From: Paenibacillus lignilyticus
GTDB lineage: Bacteria > Bacillota > Bacilli > Paenibacillales > Paenibacillaceae
Length of the DNA: 40,442 nt
Direction of reading: 5' to 3'
Assembly (NCBI RefSeq): GCF_017942085.1
Contig: NZ_JAGKSP010000030.1
Span: 1 to 40,442, forward strand
Under the pieces are notes generated by a model. The model was not told the DNA's origin. It worked only from the letters and a program-made list of their open reading frames with translations, and searched no databases. Shown piece after piece: positions 6,894 through 16,327 of this stretch; the first letter of the stretch is position 1; every line of letters starts with the position of its first letter. Position numbers and translations under genes: made by a program.

Positions 6894-8582
6894 ATGGCGG
6901 CAAAAAAGATGCGTTCAGACACAATTAAAAAAGGATTTGACCGCGCTCCGCACCGCAGCTTGCTGCGTGCTGCCGGGGTAAAAGAGGAAGACTTCGGTAA
7001 ACCGTTTATCGCGGTTTGCAACTCGTACATTGATATCATTCCAGGCCACGTTCACTTGCAGGAATTCGGAAAGCTCGTTAAAGAAGCGATCTGGGAAGCA
7101 GGCGGCGTGCCTTTCGAATTCAATACGATTGGCGTCGACGACGGAATTGCAATGGGACATATCGGTATGCGTTACTCCCTCGCGAGCCGCGAAATTATTG
7201 CGGATTCCGTTGAGACCGTTGTAAATGCTCACTGGTTTGACGGCATGGTTTGTATTCCAAACTGCGACAAAATAACACCGGGCATGATTATGGGCGCGCT
7301 TCGCGTCAACATCCCGACAATGCTTGTCAGCGGCGGACCTATGAAAGCCGGCAAAACTTCCGATGGCCGCTCTATCTCGCTCTCCAGCGTATTTGAAGGT
7401 GTCGGTGCATTCCAAGCAGGTAAAATCGACGAAGCCAGCCTTACGGAGCTTGAGCAATTCGGTTGTCCGACTTGCGGATCTTGCTCCGGTATGTTCACGG
7501 CTAACTCCATGAACTGTCTGGCAGAAGGTCTTGGACTGGCCCTTCCGGGTAACGGAACGATCCTGGCTGTATCGCCTGAGCGTAAAGAGTTCGTTAAGCA
7601 AGCTGCTCGTCAGCTGATGAACCTGATCGAAATGGATTTGAAACCACGCGATATCGTGACCAAAGATTCCATCGACAATGCATTTGCACTTGATATGGCA
7701 ATGGGCGGCTCCACAAACACAGTCCTTCATACGCTTGCAATCGCACATGAAGCGGGTATCGAATACCCAATCGAGCGCATCAATGAAATTGCAGCACGCG
7801 TTCCGCATCTTGCGAAGATTGCTCCGGCTTCGGATTACCACATCGAAGACGTGCACAACGCAGGCGGCGTAAGCGCAATTATCAACGAGCTGTTCAAAAA
7901 AGAAGGCGCCCTTCACGGTGACGTGCTTACTGTAACAGGTAAGACACTTCGCGAGAATGTAGCCGGACACGATATCAAGGATACGGATGTTCTTCATACG
8001 CTGGACAACCCGCATAGCGAGCGCGGCGGACTAGCTGTTCTATTCGGTAACCTTGCGCCACGCGGTGCGATCATTAAAGTCGGCGCTGTTGATAAATCGG
8101 TCGGCGGCTACCATAAAGGTCCTGCAATTTGCTTCGATTCGCAAGATGAGGCACTGCATGGCATCGCTAACGGTAAAGTTAAAGAAGGACATGTTGTCGT
8201 CATTCGTTACGAAGGCCCTAAAGGCGGACCTGGTATGCCGGAGATGCTTGCGCCAACGTCGCAAATCGTCGGTATGGGTCTGGGAGCTAAAGTTGGTCTC
8301 GTAACGGACGGCCGCTTCTCCGGCGCATCCCGCGGCATCAGTATCGGACACGTTTCTCCGGAAGCTGCCGAAGGCGGTCCTATCGCTTTCGTTCAAGACG
8401 GCGATCTCGTGGAGCTTGATCTGATCAACAACCAAATGAACCTTCTGATCAGCGATGAGGAGTTCGAAGCTCGTCGTGCGAATTGGAAAGGCTTTGAGCC
8501 GAAAATCAAAAAAGGTTATCTGGCTCGTTACTCCCACCTTGTAACAAATGCAAGCACAGGCGGCGTACTAAGATTTAATTAA
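6894..8582 (+). CDS. ilvD: dihydroxy-acid dehydratase IlvD
   Basis: IlvD dehydrates 2,3-dihydroxy-isovalerate and its isoleucine counterpart in branched-chain amino acid synthesis. The 562-residue product has the usual length. Iron-sulfur cluster cysteines are in PNCDKITPGM and GCPTCGSCSGMFTANSMNC. Metal-binding and substrate segments such as DGRFSGASRGISIGHVSPEA near the C-terminus are intact. The ATG at 6894 follows GGGAGGGA; an upstream in-frame TTG at 6879 lacks a site of its own. It stands alone, divergent from urease, with no other ilv gene nearby. I see no clear T-box or CodY site, and the promoter is only weakly visible. Confidence 0.97.
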   Translation: MAAKKMRSDTIKKGFDRAPHRSLLRAAGVKEEDFGKPFIAVCNSYIDIIPGHVHLQEFGKLVKEAIWEAGGVPFEFNTIGVDDGIAMGHIGMRYSLASREIIADSVETVVNAHWFDGMVCIPNCDKITPGMIMGALRVNIPTMLVSGGPMKAGKTSDGRSISLSSVFEGVGAFQAGKIDEASLTELEQFGCPTCGSCSGMFTANSMNCLAEGLGLALPGNGTILAVSPERKEFVKQAARQLMNLIEMDLKPRDIVTKDSIDNAFALDMAMGGSTNTVLHTLAIAHEAGIEYPIERINEIAARVPHLAKIAPASDYHIEDVHNAGGVSAIINELFKKEGALHGDVLTVTGKTLRENVAGHDIKDTDVLHTLDNPHSERGGLAVLFGNLAPRGAIIKVGAVDKSVGGYHKGPAICFDSQDEALHGIANGKVKEGHVVVIRYEGPKGGPGMPEMLAPTSQIVGMGLGAKVGLVTDGRFSGASRGISIGHVSPEAAEGGPIAFVQDGDLVELDLINNQMNLLISDEEFEARRANWKGFEPKIKKGYLARYSHLVTNASTGGVLRFN

Positions 8583-8608
8583 TTCCGCCCAAAACTGAAA
8601 CATAATGG

Positions 8609-8664
8609 AATCGCCCTGCGTATGACTAGTTGGAAGTCAACTACTTATATGCAGGGCGATTTTC
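8609..8664 (+). terminator. ilvD terminator
   Basis: AATCGCCCTGC (8609-8619) pairs with GCAGGGCGATT (8651-8661). An inner TAGTTG/CAACTA stem extends the hairpin, and a T-rich tail follows. Confidence 0.85.
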
Positions 8665-8688
8665 ATTTTATATTTTGGAGGGATTCTC

Positions 8689-9303
8689 ATGTTCGGGAAA
8701 GTAGCTGCCGATTTGCTTGGTTTAAGCGATTTAGGATCTGTCATCAAACCGGAAAACTATGATAAGGTCGATGCCGACGACTACGTCCTTCACGAGGATA
8801 ACGAGAAAATTTATTTTCTGATCAAATCCAAGTCCGATGAGTATTGCTTCACGAATCAAGCGCTCATCCACCTCGACGGCACAAGTGCAGTCAGCAAGAA
8901 AAGAACGCTCCACCGCTATTCATACAGCGCACATAAGATTTCCAGCGTATACTTAGAAACGGCGGGCACCGTCGATTTGGATGTCGAAATCAAATTCAAT
9001 CTTGGCGGCACACCGTTCACCATAGACGTTCATAAGAAACATATCGAAGAAGTAAAGGATCTCTACAAAGCACTGATCAAAATCGCCGAGCTTACGCACG
9101 AGAATGAAATTTCACTTGGCTTTGCAAGACAGAGCCTGGATCTTGCCTCCTCCACCGTCAGCCAAATTTATAAAGCGGAAATCGATCTCTCGGAACAATT
9201 CAAATCGATAAACCAGCTCGCGTTCAATTGGCTTGCCGAAACGCAAAAGCAATACAAATCCAAAGATTTTGGTGCCGTATTCGAGCGTTATATCAACCAC
9301 TAA
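8689..9303 (+). CDS. YvbH-like bacterial PH-domain protein
   Basis: The 204-residue protein resembles Bacillus YvbH. Residues about 1-125 form a bacterial pleckstrin-homology domain, with LGLSDLGSVIKPENYDKVDADDY, a hydrophobic core and the RYSYSAHKISSVYLETAG strand. The remaining 80 residues are helical and match the C-terminal oligomerisation region of this family. No signal peptide or membrane segment is seen, so it is probably cytoplasmic. The ATG follows TTGGAGGG. It could share a transcript with ilvD by readthrough, but a strong terminator lies between them. The role of the family is not established. Confidence 0.8.
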   Translation: MFGKVAADLLGLSDLGSVIKPENYDKVDADDYVLHEDNEKIYFLIKSKSDEYCFTNQALIHLDGTSAVSKKRTLHRYSYSAHKISSVYLETAGTVDLDVEIKFNLGGTPFTIDVHKKHIEEVKDLYKALIKIAELTHENEISLGFARQSLDLASSTVSQIYKAEIDLSEQFKSINQLAFNWLAETQKQYKSKDFGAVFERYINH

Positions 9304-9328
9304 TGAATGTTTGGCAGCACATCAACAA

Positions 9329-9362
9329 GAAAGGCGCCCCGAGTTCCGAGGCGCCTTTCTTA
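9329..9362. terminator. bidirectional terminator
   Basis: GAAAGGCGCC (9329-9338) pairs with GGCGCCTTTC (9350-9359). It lies between the convergent PH-domain and deacetylase genes. Confidence 0.8.
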
Positions 9363-9374
9363 TAATCTTGTTCG

Positions 9375-10811
9375 TTATGGCGTATACTCTCCTGCTCCTG
9401 CTGCATTCGCATTGTCATAAGCTGCAGGCGTTAGCCCCGGGCGCGTTCCTTGATGAAGCTTAGGCTCGTAAACCTGCGCCTTCTTCCAGCTGGGATTCAC
9501 GTTCGCCTCAGCACCGTAGCGCCCCCAGAATTGGTCCATCGACATCGCAATAATTCGCGGATCAAGCCGCGAGCCTTGCTCAGTCAAACGTTTCTTACCC
9601 GAAGGATGAAGCACACGGAGCAGAAGCTTCAAATACAGCCGTGTAGAGTAATCAAACAGACCTTTCGGAATCGGCAGCACGCTGAATCCGAATTGCTCTG
9701 CGCCGCGATTAATCATGCTGACGCCATATAACCCTTTTGCATGTTCGTATTCTTTGTTTCCTACAAGCTGCTGGGCAAGCTTTGGCATCCCCTTCTGCAC
9801 TTCTCGAATGAGCATAATCGCAACTTGCATCATCGAGCGTGATTCAGTCATCATTTTCAGCAGCTTATGATTATCAAAGTGAAGCTCGATTACAGGATCC
9901 TTGTGCTCGATTCGTCTGCCGTCCGACAGCTCCAGCGTTTGTCCCGGATAAGGGACAAGCCGAATGTGGAAGATAGAGCCTTCTCCGCCTGACTTCACGC
10001 GGAACAGAACGTGGAACACCCGCTCCCAGCCCATCCAACATGCGATCACTGCCCGTTTGAAGAGGCCGTGCGACGCAGGCTTGGCTTCTTTCGACTTACT
10101 GCGATCCCCGTCCGTGAGAGCAATCATGTCCGTAATATGGACAAATTGAAAGCCGCGTTCACGACCCGCCTCTAAGAACGCCTCCAGTGCAATAAGCATG
10201 TTAGCCGGCGCATCAAGGTCCGCCCCGAAAGTAGCGCCGCAATCATGAAGAAGCAGCACTTCTCCCGGCCGAAGCTTCTTCATCATGCGAGCCTTAAGCC
10301 GTTCAGCCCCTACCCGTTTGCGCCAATCGCCGAACAGCGCAGACCATAGAATGATTTGAAGATAGCCCAAATTAGAAAAATCAAACAGATTGACGATCCC
10401 CCACGGAGGTCTGTAGTACGCCGAACGAACGCCGGTTGCCCGGCGGATAATCTCTGATGTGCGATGAATTTGTTTCTTAACCGTTCTTGGACGCATAAGC
10501 CAATTGGACTTGTGTACGTAATTGTGAATGCCGATGACATGCCCTTCAGCATGCATACGCTGCAAGATCTCCGGGTTCCGTTCTGCATGGATGCCAACGA
10601 CAAAGAATGTCGCCTTCGCATTATATTTCTTTAATAAATCAAGCAGCTGCGGTGTATAGACAGGATCTGGCCCATCATCGAACGTAAGGGCAATTTCCCG
10701 TTCTGCACGTCCCCGTTTAAATACGCGAAAACCAAATGTACGGCTTATGATTCCGGGTAAAAAAGCATAAAACGTTAAAAAATAAAATCCCCACAGCAGG
10801 AAGTTTTCCAT
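9375..10811 (-). CDS. polysaccharide deacetylase family protein with long C-terminal extension
   Basis: The N-terminal half is a NodB-type (carbohydrate esterase 4) domain that removes acetyl groups from cell-wall or other polysaccharides. Visible motifs are LTFDDGPDP (Asp45 and Asp46), HNYVH (the metal-binding H-x3-H), YYRPPWG and LLLHDCG. A membrane segment at residues 5-22 should anchor it outside the cell. Residues from about 250 to 478 form a second domain of the kind annotated as YkoP-like in Bacillus; I am less sure of that name. The ATG at 10811 follows GGTGGTGGG. An in-frame ATG at 10892 has no ribosome binding site. Confidence 0.85.
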   Translation of the reverse strand: MENFLLWGFYFLTFYAFLPGIISRTFGFRVFKRGRAEREIALTFDDGPDPVYTPQLLDLLKKYNAKATFFVVGIHAERNPEILQRMHAEGHVIGIHNYVHKSNWLMRPRTVKKQIHRTSEIIRRATGVRSAYYRPPWGIVNLFDFSNLGYLQIILWSALFGDWRKRVGAERLKARMMKKLRPGEVLLLHDCGATFGADLDAPANMLIALEAFLEAGRERGFQFVHITDMIALTDGDRSKSKEAKPASHGLFKRAVIACWMGWERVFHVLFRVKSGGEGSIFHIRLVPYPGQTLELSDGRRIEHKDPVIELHFDNHKLLKMMTESRSMMQVAIMLIREVQKGMPKLAQQLVGNKEYEHAKGLYGVSMINRGAEQFGFSVLPIPKGLFDYSTRLYLKLLLRVLHPSGKKRLTEQGSRLDPRIIAMSMDQFWGRYGAEANVNPSWKKAQVYEPKLHQGTRPGLTPAAYDNANAAGAGEYTP

Positions 10812-10980
10812 GATACGTTTTCCCACCACCCTAGTTTCGATCCTTGTCCATTGGAAGAGGGAGTGCCATTGATGCCTGATACCTTCATTCATTGTAACAT
10901 AGCACGTACAATAACGGCTACGGAAGTTACAACGAAGAAATACAGCATAAATCGGAAAATTAGGCTAACATAAAGTTAAG

Positions 10981-11010
10981 TTGGGAAACACTGTTATTTT
11001 ATAGTACAAT
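10981..11010 (+). promoter_or_regulatory. promoter of the AI-2E-type permease gene
   Basis: -35 TTGGGA (10981-10986), an 18-base spacer and -10 TACAAT (11005-11010), about 45 bases before the start codon. Confidence 0.5.
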
Positions 11011-11055
11011 CATGATACAAAACCGCATAACAACTATTAAAAAAGGAGTCAATCG

Positions 11056-12186
11056 ATGCTTTCCTTCTACCGTAAATATTGGCGTACCGCATTCGATATT
11101 GCCTTAATTGTTCTGACCGTGTATCTCGTCATGCTTGTATTCAGTTATGTATACCGGATTGCCACTCCAATATTCCTTTCTTTTTTAATTTTCATGTTTA
11201 TTGAGCCCCCTGCTCGGTGGATGCAGCGGCTGGGAATGAAGAAATCCATCGCTTCGGGCATATCCGTTCTCATCTTCACCCTCGTCATCGTCGGCGCATT
11301 TGTAGGTGCCGGTTTCGTTGTCACCGCCCAGGTTACCGGACTTGCTTCCAACCTTGGCAAGTATCAGGATTTACTCGTCGATCAGTTCCAGAAAAACGCC
11401 GCTCTGCTCGAAGACAAAGTCGATGCCCTTCCGCTTCCGGATAATGTTGTGGAGAAAGCCAATGAGATCTTCGGCTATATCACAAGATGGGGATCTAATC
11501 TTGCGGTATCCTTCCTGCTCTCGCTTGGCGGTTACTTGAAATCCTTCTCCGCCTTTATGATTAACTTCACGATCGGAATCATACTCGCTTATTTCCTTAG
11601 TCTGGAAATCAAGGAGTGGAAGAAGCTGGCGCAGGAGAAGACGCCCAATACATTCAAGAAGGCCTTTCTATTCTTGCGCGAGAATGTATTCTCCGGCATT
11701 GCCGGTTATTTGAAAGCCCAAGGCAAGCTGATCAGCATTACGTTCATCGTTATTTTCGTCGCCTTGCTGCTTCTCGGCGTGCCCAATGCCTTCTCCATCG
11801 CGCTGCTGTCCGCTTTCTTCGACATCCTGCCCTTACTCGGCGTCGGGACGGTATTTATTCCGTGGATCATATACTTATTCATTGTCGGTAATACGACGCT
11901 CGCCATTTGGCTCAGTTGTTTGTTCCTTGCCGTCGTATTGACTCGTCAATTTCTGGAGCCGAAGATTACAGGAGACACGCTCGGCGTTTCTGCCTTCACG
12001 ATGCTCGCATTCATGATTATTTCACTTTCGATATTCGGGATTGCAGGCGTGATCCTGTCGCCCATTCTTATGATTCTGCTCAAGGCGCTGTATGATCAAC
12101 GTTACTTCCACCGCTGGATTCATTCACCTAAAGGGGAGTTCGATCATCAAACCAATCCGGCGGAGAATACGGAAATCGTGGACTAG
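11056..12186 (+). CDS. AI-2E family / YtvI-like membrane protein
   Basis: The 376-residue protein has about eight hydrophobic segments and the family arrangement. Two helices lie near the N-terminus, followed by a long soluble loop (about residues 100-150) and clustered helices. It contains the conserved segment LLSAFFDILPLLGVGTVFIPW. Members include TqsA-type exporters and the Bacillus sporulation protein YtvI; this one looks closest to the YtvI side by its N-terminus, but I cannot separate them by eye. The ATG follows AAAAAGGAG. The stop is 2 bases from the stop of the convergent penicillin-binding protein gene, with no terminator between them. Confidence 0.82.
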   Translation: MLSFYRKYWRTAFDIALIVLTVYLVMLVFSYVYRIATPIFLSFLIFMFIEPPARWMQRLGMKKSIASGISVLIFTLVIVGAFVGAGFVVTAQVTGLASNLGKYQDLLVDQFQKNAALLEDKVDALPLPDNVVEKANEIFGYITRWGSNLAVSFLLSLGGYLKSFSAFMINFTIGIILAYFLSLEIKEWKKLAQEKTPNTFKKAFLFLRENVFSGIAGYLKAQGKLISITFIVIFVALLLLGVPNAFSIALLSAFFDILPLLGVGTVFIPWIIYLFIVGNTTLAIWLSCLFLAVVLTRQFLEPKITGDTLGVSAFTMLAFMIISLSIFGIAGVILSPILMILLKALYDQRYFHRWIHSPKGEFDHQTNPAENTEIVD

Positions 12187-12188
12187 CT

Positions 12189-14018
12189 TTAATCGATTTC
12201 GTCCTTCCGCTGCATCGCAAGAATATCCATCACTCCGCGGAAAATAGCCGTCGCTTGATTGGATGTTCCGGGTGTTCGGTTCTCGGCCAGAACCGCCACT
12301 GCATAGCGAGGTTGCCCAACCGGTCCGTAGCCCACAAACCATTGATTCAATCGTTCCCGATCTCCTCTTCTAATTTGGGCGGTGCCGGATTTTCCGGCGA
12401 CCGTCCAAATTCCGTTTCGGATCCCTTTCCCCGTTCCGTAATGGACTACTGCCTCCATGCTCCTAAGCAAAGTCCGAGCTGTACGTGCATGGATTTGCCC
12501 ATATTGCGAGGGCGAAGTCTGTCTGGCAAGCTTAGCCAACACTTGTCCATTCCCGTACCGAATTTCACTAACGAGCCTCGGCTCTTGTACACGCCCTTCA
12601 TGCAACAGCGTAACGATAAGGTTAGCCGCTTGAAGCGGTGAGAGCTTGACGTCTCTTTGCCCTATGCCCGTTTGCGCCAGCTGACCGCCATCTCTGGCCC
12701 CTTGAGGTACAGCGAACACATTTCCCGCTTCTTCCTCCTGGAATTGCCGCAGCGGTCTTCCAAGCGGCGCAAACGCTTCTTTGCTGCTCCATCCGACCTG
12801 CCGAGCAATACCGAGCTGATCTGCGGTCACCAGAAACTGCCGCGCACTAAGCCGCTCAGCAAGCTCAGCAAACACGACATTACATGAGCCCGCAAATGCA
12901 TCTTGGAGCGTGACGTGTCCATGCCCCCCGTCCTTCCAGCAATGAAGGCCATAGCGGCCATAATTCCCATTGCAATAGAACTGCTCGCCTTCACTAGTAA
13001 CGTTGGACTCCAGTGCAGCCGCTTCCGTCACGATTTTGAATATCGAACCCGGTGTTGCCGCCCTAATCGCATGATTGGCAGCATCCGGACCCGCCGCGTT
13101 GATGGAGCTCATCGCGAGTTGCGGCTTTGAAATCATCGCAATAATATCTCCGTTAGCCGTATCGAGGACTACGACCGCTCCTTCTTTCAGTCCTTTATGA
13201 TCCACATAGTTCTCCAGCTGATGCTGCAAAGAAAGATCCATCGTCGTCATTACTTTAACCGGATAGTATGGATTATTCGGGCTAATGAGCCTTAAGTTTA
13301 AGCCATGCATAGGCTTGTCCGTTCCATCTGTAAAATAAGACACTGCGGTCGGTCCCGTACCTTGCAGCAGCGGATCTAACGAATGCTCCAAGCCGGAGCC
13401 GCCTGTCTGGTCGCGCAGGGTCATCGTATGTTCCTTAAGCCGCTTGCTGTAATCGGCTTGAAGCAGCTCCGGATGCTGGCTGATGTAGCCGAGCGCATGT
13501 ATGGCGCTGAAGGCAGACGGGTAGCGGTTATGGTAGGGCAGCACGCGCACACCGTTAATATGCAACGCTCCTATCGCGGTGAGTTGCTTGGCAGTTAGAC
13601 GATGAGGCACCTTCTGCCCCTCCTGCTGCCAGAAGACGGGCACCGTTAATCTCGCCATCCATTGTTTCAACATAGAAGACTGTATGCCAAGCGCCTTGGC
13701 CAGTTCATCGAATTCCTTGGGGTTATTCGTACGAGATTTCATTTGCAGCGGAAATACAGCCAAGGCCTCGTAGGTCTCTCCCGTAAGCGGTCTGCCGAAA
13801 CGGTCGTAGAAATCTCCCCTGCCTGTATCCAGTACTAATGTTCGTTCTCGCTGCGCGACAGACTCCTCTTTCCAATCGGAGCTAGTTGCCGTTACGGGTG
13901 CCGATGGCATTAGCTGCAGCCAACCGATGCGCAGTACGACTAACACTACCATCGCGCTCAACATCATAAGGAGGATGAAAATTCGCTGTTGTCTGCTTCT
14001 TCGCCGTTCTCTGCTCAT
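12189..14018 (-). CDS. class B penicillin-binding protein (transpeptidase)
   Basis: This is a membrane-anchored peptidoglycan transpeptidase. A transmembrane helix (about residues 13-31) follows a basic N-terminus. A dimerisation and pedestal region follows, with GDFYDRFGRPLTGE and YPSAFSAIHALGYIS. The catalytic domain shows SxxK at Ser325 (SIFK), SxN at 378-380 (SCN) and KSGT at 543-546. No PASTA repeats are seen, so it differs from PbpB and SpoVD and is closer to PbpI-type proteins. The ATG at 14018 lies 8 bases after CGGAGGAAC, giving 609 residues. It overlaps nothing and has its own ribosome binding site. Whether it acts in growth or in sporulation cannot be told. Confidence 0.92.
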   Translation of the reverse strand: MSRERRRSRQQRIFILLMMLSAMVVLVVLRIGWLQLMPSAPVTATSSDWKEESVAQRERTLVLDTGRGDFYDRFGRPLTGETYEALAVFPLQMKSRTNNPKEFDELAKALGIQSSMLKQWMARLTVPVFWQQEGQKVPHRLTAKQLTAIGALHINGVRVLPYHNRYPSAFSAIHALGYISQHPELLQADYSKRLKEHTMTLRDQTGGSGLEHSLDPLLQGTGPTAVSYFTDGTDKPMHGLNLRLISPNNPYYPVKVMTTMDLSLQHQLENYVDHKGLKEGAVVVLDTANGDIIAMISKPQLAMSSINAAGPDAANHAIRAATPGSIFKIVTEAAALESNVTSEGEQFYCNGNYGRYGLHCWKDGGHGHVTLQDAFAGSCNVVFAELAERLSARQFLVTADQLGIARQVGWSSKEAFAPLGRPLRQFQEEEAGNVFAVPQGARDGGQLAQTGIGQRDVKLSPLQAANLIVTLLHEGRVQEPRLVSEIRYGNGQVLAKLARQTSPSQYGQIHARTARTLLRSMEAVVHYGTGKGIRNGIWTVAGKSGTAQIRRGDRERLNQWFVGYGPVGQPRYAVAVLAENRTPGTSNQATAIFRGVMDILAMQRKDEID

Positions 14019-14069
14019 GACGTCTGTTCCTCCGCCGCTCAAAGGGATTTTTTACAAGTATCCCCTTAA

Positions 14070-14106
14070 TAAAAAAGGCCAATCAGATTTCGCTCTGATT
14101 GACCTT
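14070..14106 (-). terminator. terminator of the LysR-type gene
   Basis: On the minus strand a 13-base stem (14094-14106 with 14075-14087, one mismatch) is followed by six to seven T residues. Confidence 0.85.
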
Positions 14107-14127
14107 AGAAGGTTGAACGCACCGCGT

Positions 14128-15033
14128 CTATTGCTTCCGAAACCGACTGCATGCAAAGAACTCGAGCAGGAAACTCTGAAACGATTTTGCAACTAGCGGG
14201 AGCTTCTCATTGGATCGATAAATAAGTCCGATTGTCCGTGTTACTTGCGGTGAACGGACGCGCACCTTAGCCGGCTTAAGCGGTCCCGATGCATAGAGCG
14301 CCATTTCAGGCAGCAAGCTGACTCCCATACCTGCCGCAACCAGTCCGCGAATAGTATCCGTCTCTTCCCCCTCGAAGCCGATCTGCGGCGTAAATCCAGC
14401 CGCCAGACAAGCCTCCCATACAATTGGCCGCAGCGAGTAGCCTTCGCTGAACAGCACGAACATCTCGTCCTTCAGCTGAACCAATTCAATGGACTCTTCG
14501 CTCGCAAGCGGGTGATTCGGCGGCAGTATCGCAAACAGCTCTTCCGTTAAGACAATTTGACCGTTCACGTGAGGATGCTTCTCCGGACATGGCGATACGA
14601 AAGCAAGATCCACTTCGCCTTTCATCACGTCTTGGATCAGAGACGGGAACATCCCTTGTTTAAACCGAAACTTCACGTTAGGGTTCAGCTTCCGGAACGC
14701 CGCCACTACCTCAGGTATAAGCGAGATCCCCAAGCTGTGCGGAAAACCAAGTCGAATTTCTCCTTTCTCCGGATCGAGAAACTCTTGGATCTCCACGACG
14801 GAGCGCTCCAAATCAGCCAATATTACTTCTGCCCGCTTCAGAAACAACGCCCCCACAGGTGTAAGCTGCAGGTTGCGCCCCTTCTGCAGGAAGAGCTTGG
14901 CGCCAAGCTCCTCCTCCAGTTGATGAATTTGTCGGCTGACGGCAGATTGTGCCACGTGCAGCTCCTCTGCTGCTTTCGTAACATGTTCTTTCTTAGCCAC
15001 TTTAACGAAATAATACAATTGACGAAGCTCCAC
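14128..15033 (-). CDS. LysR-family transcriptional regulator
   Basis: The 301-residue protein has the N-terminal winged helix-turn-helix of LysR regulators (residues 1-60, MELRQLYYFVKVAKKEHVTK and AAEELHVAQSAVSRQIHQLE). A periplasmic-binding-protein-like effector domain occupies about 90-295. It resembles the GltC/CynR group, but the effector is unknown. The start is GTG behind AGAGGGGA. LysR regulators often control a divergent neighbour, yet the gene upstream (rhomboid) runs in the same direction, 34 bases away, so its target is not evident from position. It may be read through from the rhomboid gene. Confidence 0.93.
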   Translation of the reverse strand: MELRQLYYFVKVAKKEHVTKAAEELHVAQSAVSRQIHQLEEELGAKLFLQKGRNLQLTPVGALFLKRAEVILADLERSVVEIQEFLDPEKGEIRLGFPHSLGISLIPEVVAAFRKLNPNVKFRFKQGMFPSLIQDVMKGEVDLAFVSPCPEKHPHVNGQIVLTEELFAILPPNHPLASEESIELVQLKDEMFVLFSEGYSLRPIVWEACLAAGFTPQIGFEGEETDTIRGLVAAGMGVSLLPEMALYASGPLKPAKVRVRSPQVTRTIGLIYRSNEKLPLVAKSFQSFLLEFFACSRFRKQ

Positions 15034-15067
15034 TAGCGTCCCCTCTTCTTCTCTATATCAGCTGCCA

Positions 15068-15688
15068 TTATCGATTATATCGGCGATTCTTCTTCCCGAT
15101 TAAATACCAGTCATATGCATAAGCAAGCACGAAACCGGCAAACAATCCGCCAAAATGTGCCCATAGCCCGATCCCCGGCGCGAATATCGAATATAAAATA
15201 CCGAAGATCAGTATCGTATACACCGTTTTACGCGAATCCGGATCAAGCGAGCGTTTCATTAGTGCCAAGTAGAGGTAAGCACCATATACACCGTAGATTG
15301 CTCCCGATGCGCCTGCTCCCGCAGTAGACGAGTCTGCGATGGCACTGAATAGATTGCCGACGATGCCGCACAGCAGATAGAACAGCAGATACTTCACATG
15401 TCCGAGCATCCGTTCAAGCGGAGGCGCAAACACCAGCACGGCAAACATATTGAAGAAAATATGCGAAATACTCAGATGCAAGAATTGGGCCGTCACATAA
15501 CGCCAAGGTTCCGCAAGCGAGAAATAATTGTCGTTGGGATCACTGTAAAAGAAGCCTCGTTCCAGCAGCTGGCTATCCAATAGATAGCGATCGCTAATAT
15601 AGATGAGCAGATTCAGCGCGATAATAGCCGCTGTAACCGGATATAGCCGCAAGTAACTGCGAAAACTTTCATAACGAAGAAATATCAT
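15068..15688 (-). CDS. rhomboid-family intramembrane serine protease
   Basis: The 206-residue membrane protein has six predicted helices. The catalytic serine lies in GAGASGAIYGVYG (GxSG motif), and the catalytic histidine is in WAHFGGLFAGF. The HLSISHIFFNMF segment in helix 2 is also typical. Rhomboids cut membrane helices; the substrate is unknown. The ATG at 15688 follows AAAGGAGA. An in-frame ATG at 15724 lacks such a site. It is divergent from tpx and is followed closely by the LysR gene. Confidence 0.92.
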   Translation of the reverse strand: MIFLRYESFRSYLRLYPVTAAIIALNLLIYISDRYLLDSQLLERGFFYSDPNDNYFSLAEPWRYVTAQFLHLSISHIFFNMFAVLVFAPPLERMLGHVKYLLFYLLCGIVGNLFSAIADSSTAGAGASGAIYGVYGAYLYLALMKRSLDPDSRKTVYTILIFGILYSIFAPGIGLWAHFGGLFAGFVLAYAYDWYLIGKKNRRYNR

Positions 15689-15710
15689 CGTGTTCTCCTT
15701 TGCCCTCCTA

Positions 15711-15741
15711 TTGGACAATGGCATTTCATTATAGTTATAAT
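15711..15741 (+). promoter_or_regulatory. probable tpx promoter with a palindromic -10
   Basis: -10 TATAAT (15736-15741) is preceded at 18-19 bases by TTGGACA (15711-15717). The -10 forms one arm of ATTATA-GT-TATAAT (15728-15741). The sequence partly resembles a PerR box, but the right half does not match. Confidence 0.45.
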
Positions 15742-15784
15742 AATTTGGTATGAACCAATTCCATCCTAAGGAGGCTGTTTATTA

Positions 15785-16303
15785 ATGGCACAAGAACGCA
15801 CAGGCGTTGCTACTCTTAAAGGCAACCCGCTTACTCTGATTGGCCCAGAACTGAAAATCGGTGACCAAGCTCCTGATTTTCAATTGAACAAATCTCTTGT
15901 TGAGGTTGTTTCTTTGAAAGACTTCGCAGGCAAAGTGAAACTTGTCAGCGTAGTGCCTTCCATTGATACAGGCGTTTGCGATGCGCAAACTCGTCGTTTC
16001 AACGAAGAAGCAGCAACTCTTGGCGATAACGTAGCTGTCCTGACAGTCAGCGTTGACCTTCCGTTCGCGCAAGCTCGTTGGTGCGGTGCTGCAGGTGTCG
16101 ATAAAGTTGTTCTGCTGTCGGATTACAAGAACAACAATTTCGGCGAAGCTTACGGCGTGTTGATCAAAGATCTACACTTGGATATGCGTGCGATCTTCGT
16201 CATCGACGGCAATGACACGATTCAATACGTGGAAGTGCTTAGCGAAATGACGGAGCACCCGAACTACGAGAATGCGATTAATGCAGTGAAAGCACTCGTA
16301 TAA
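15785..16303 (+). CDS. tpx: thiol peroxidase Tpx
   Basis: Tpx is an atypical 2-Cys peroxiredoxin that reduces hydroperoxides in the cytoplasm using thioredoxin. The 172 residues are of normal length. The peroxidatic Cys65 lies in the motif PSIDTGVCD, and the resolving Cys100 in ARWCGAAG. The active-site Thr62 is present. The ATG follows AAGGAGG. Codon use is cleaner and more biased than in neighbouring genes, as expected for an abundant protein. The gene is monocistronic, with a strong terminator. Confidence 0.97.
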   Translation: MAQERTGVATLKGNPLTLIGPELKIGDQAPDFQLNKSLVEVVSLKDFAGKVKLVSVVPSIDTGVCDAQTRRFNEEAATLGDNVAVLTVSVDLPFAQARWCGAAGVDKVVLLSDYKNNNFGEAYGVLIKDLHLDMRAIFVIDGNDTIQYVEVLSEMTEHPNYENAINAVKALV

Positions 16304-16327
16304 GCTACATAAAGATCAGCATATGAC

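Noticed and set aside
6915..8015. Minus-strand frame of 366 codons inside ilvD
   Set aside because: It is antisense to the clearly functional ilvD gene, with odd Cys/His/Arg-rich composition and no family signal.
15728..15741. PerR box in front of tpx
   Set aside because: Only the left half matches the PerR consensus. The palindrome is shorter and mainly contains the -10, so PerR control is not supported.
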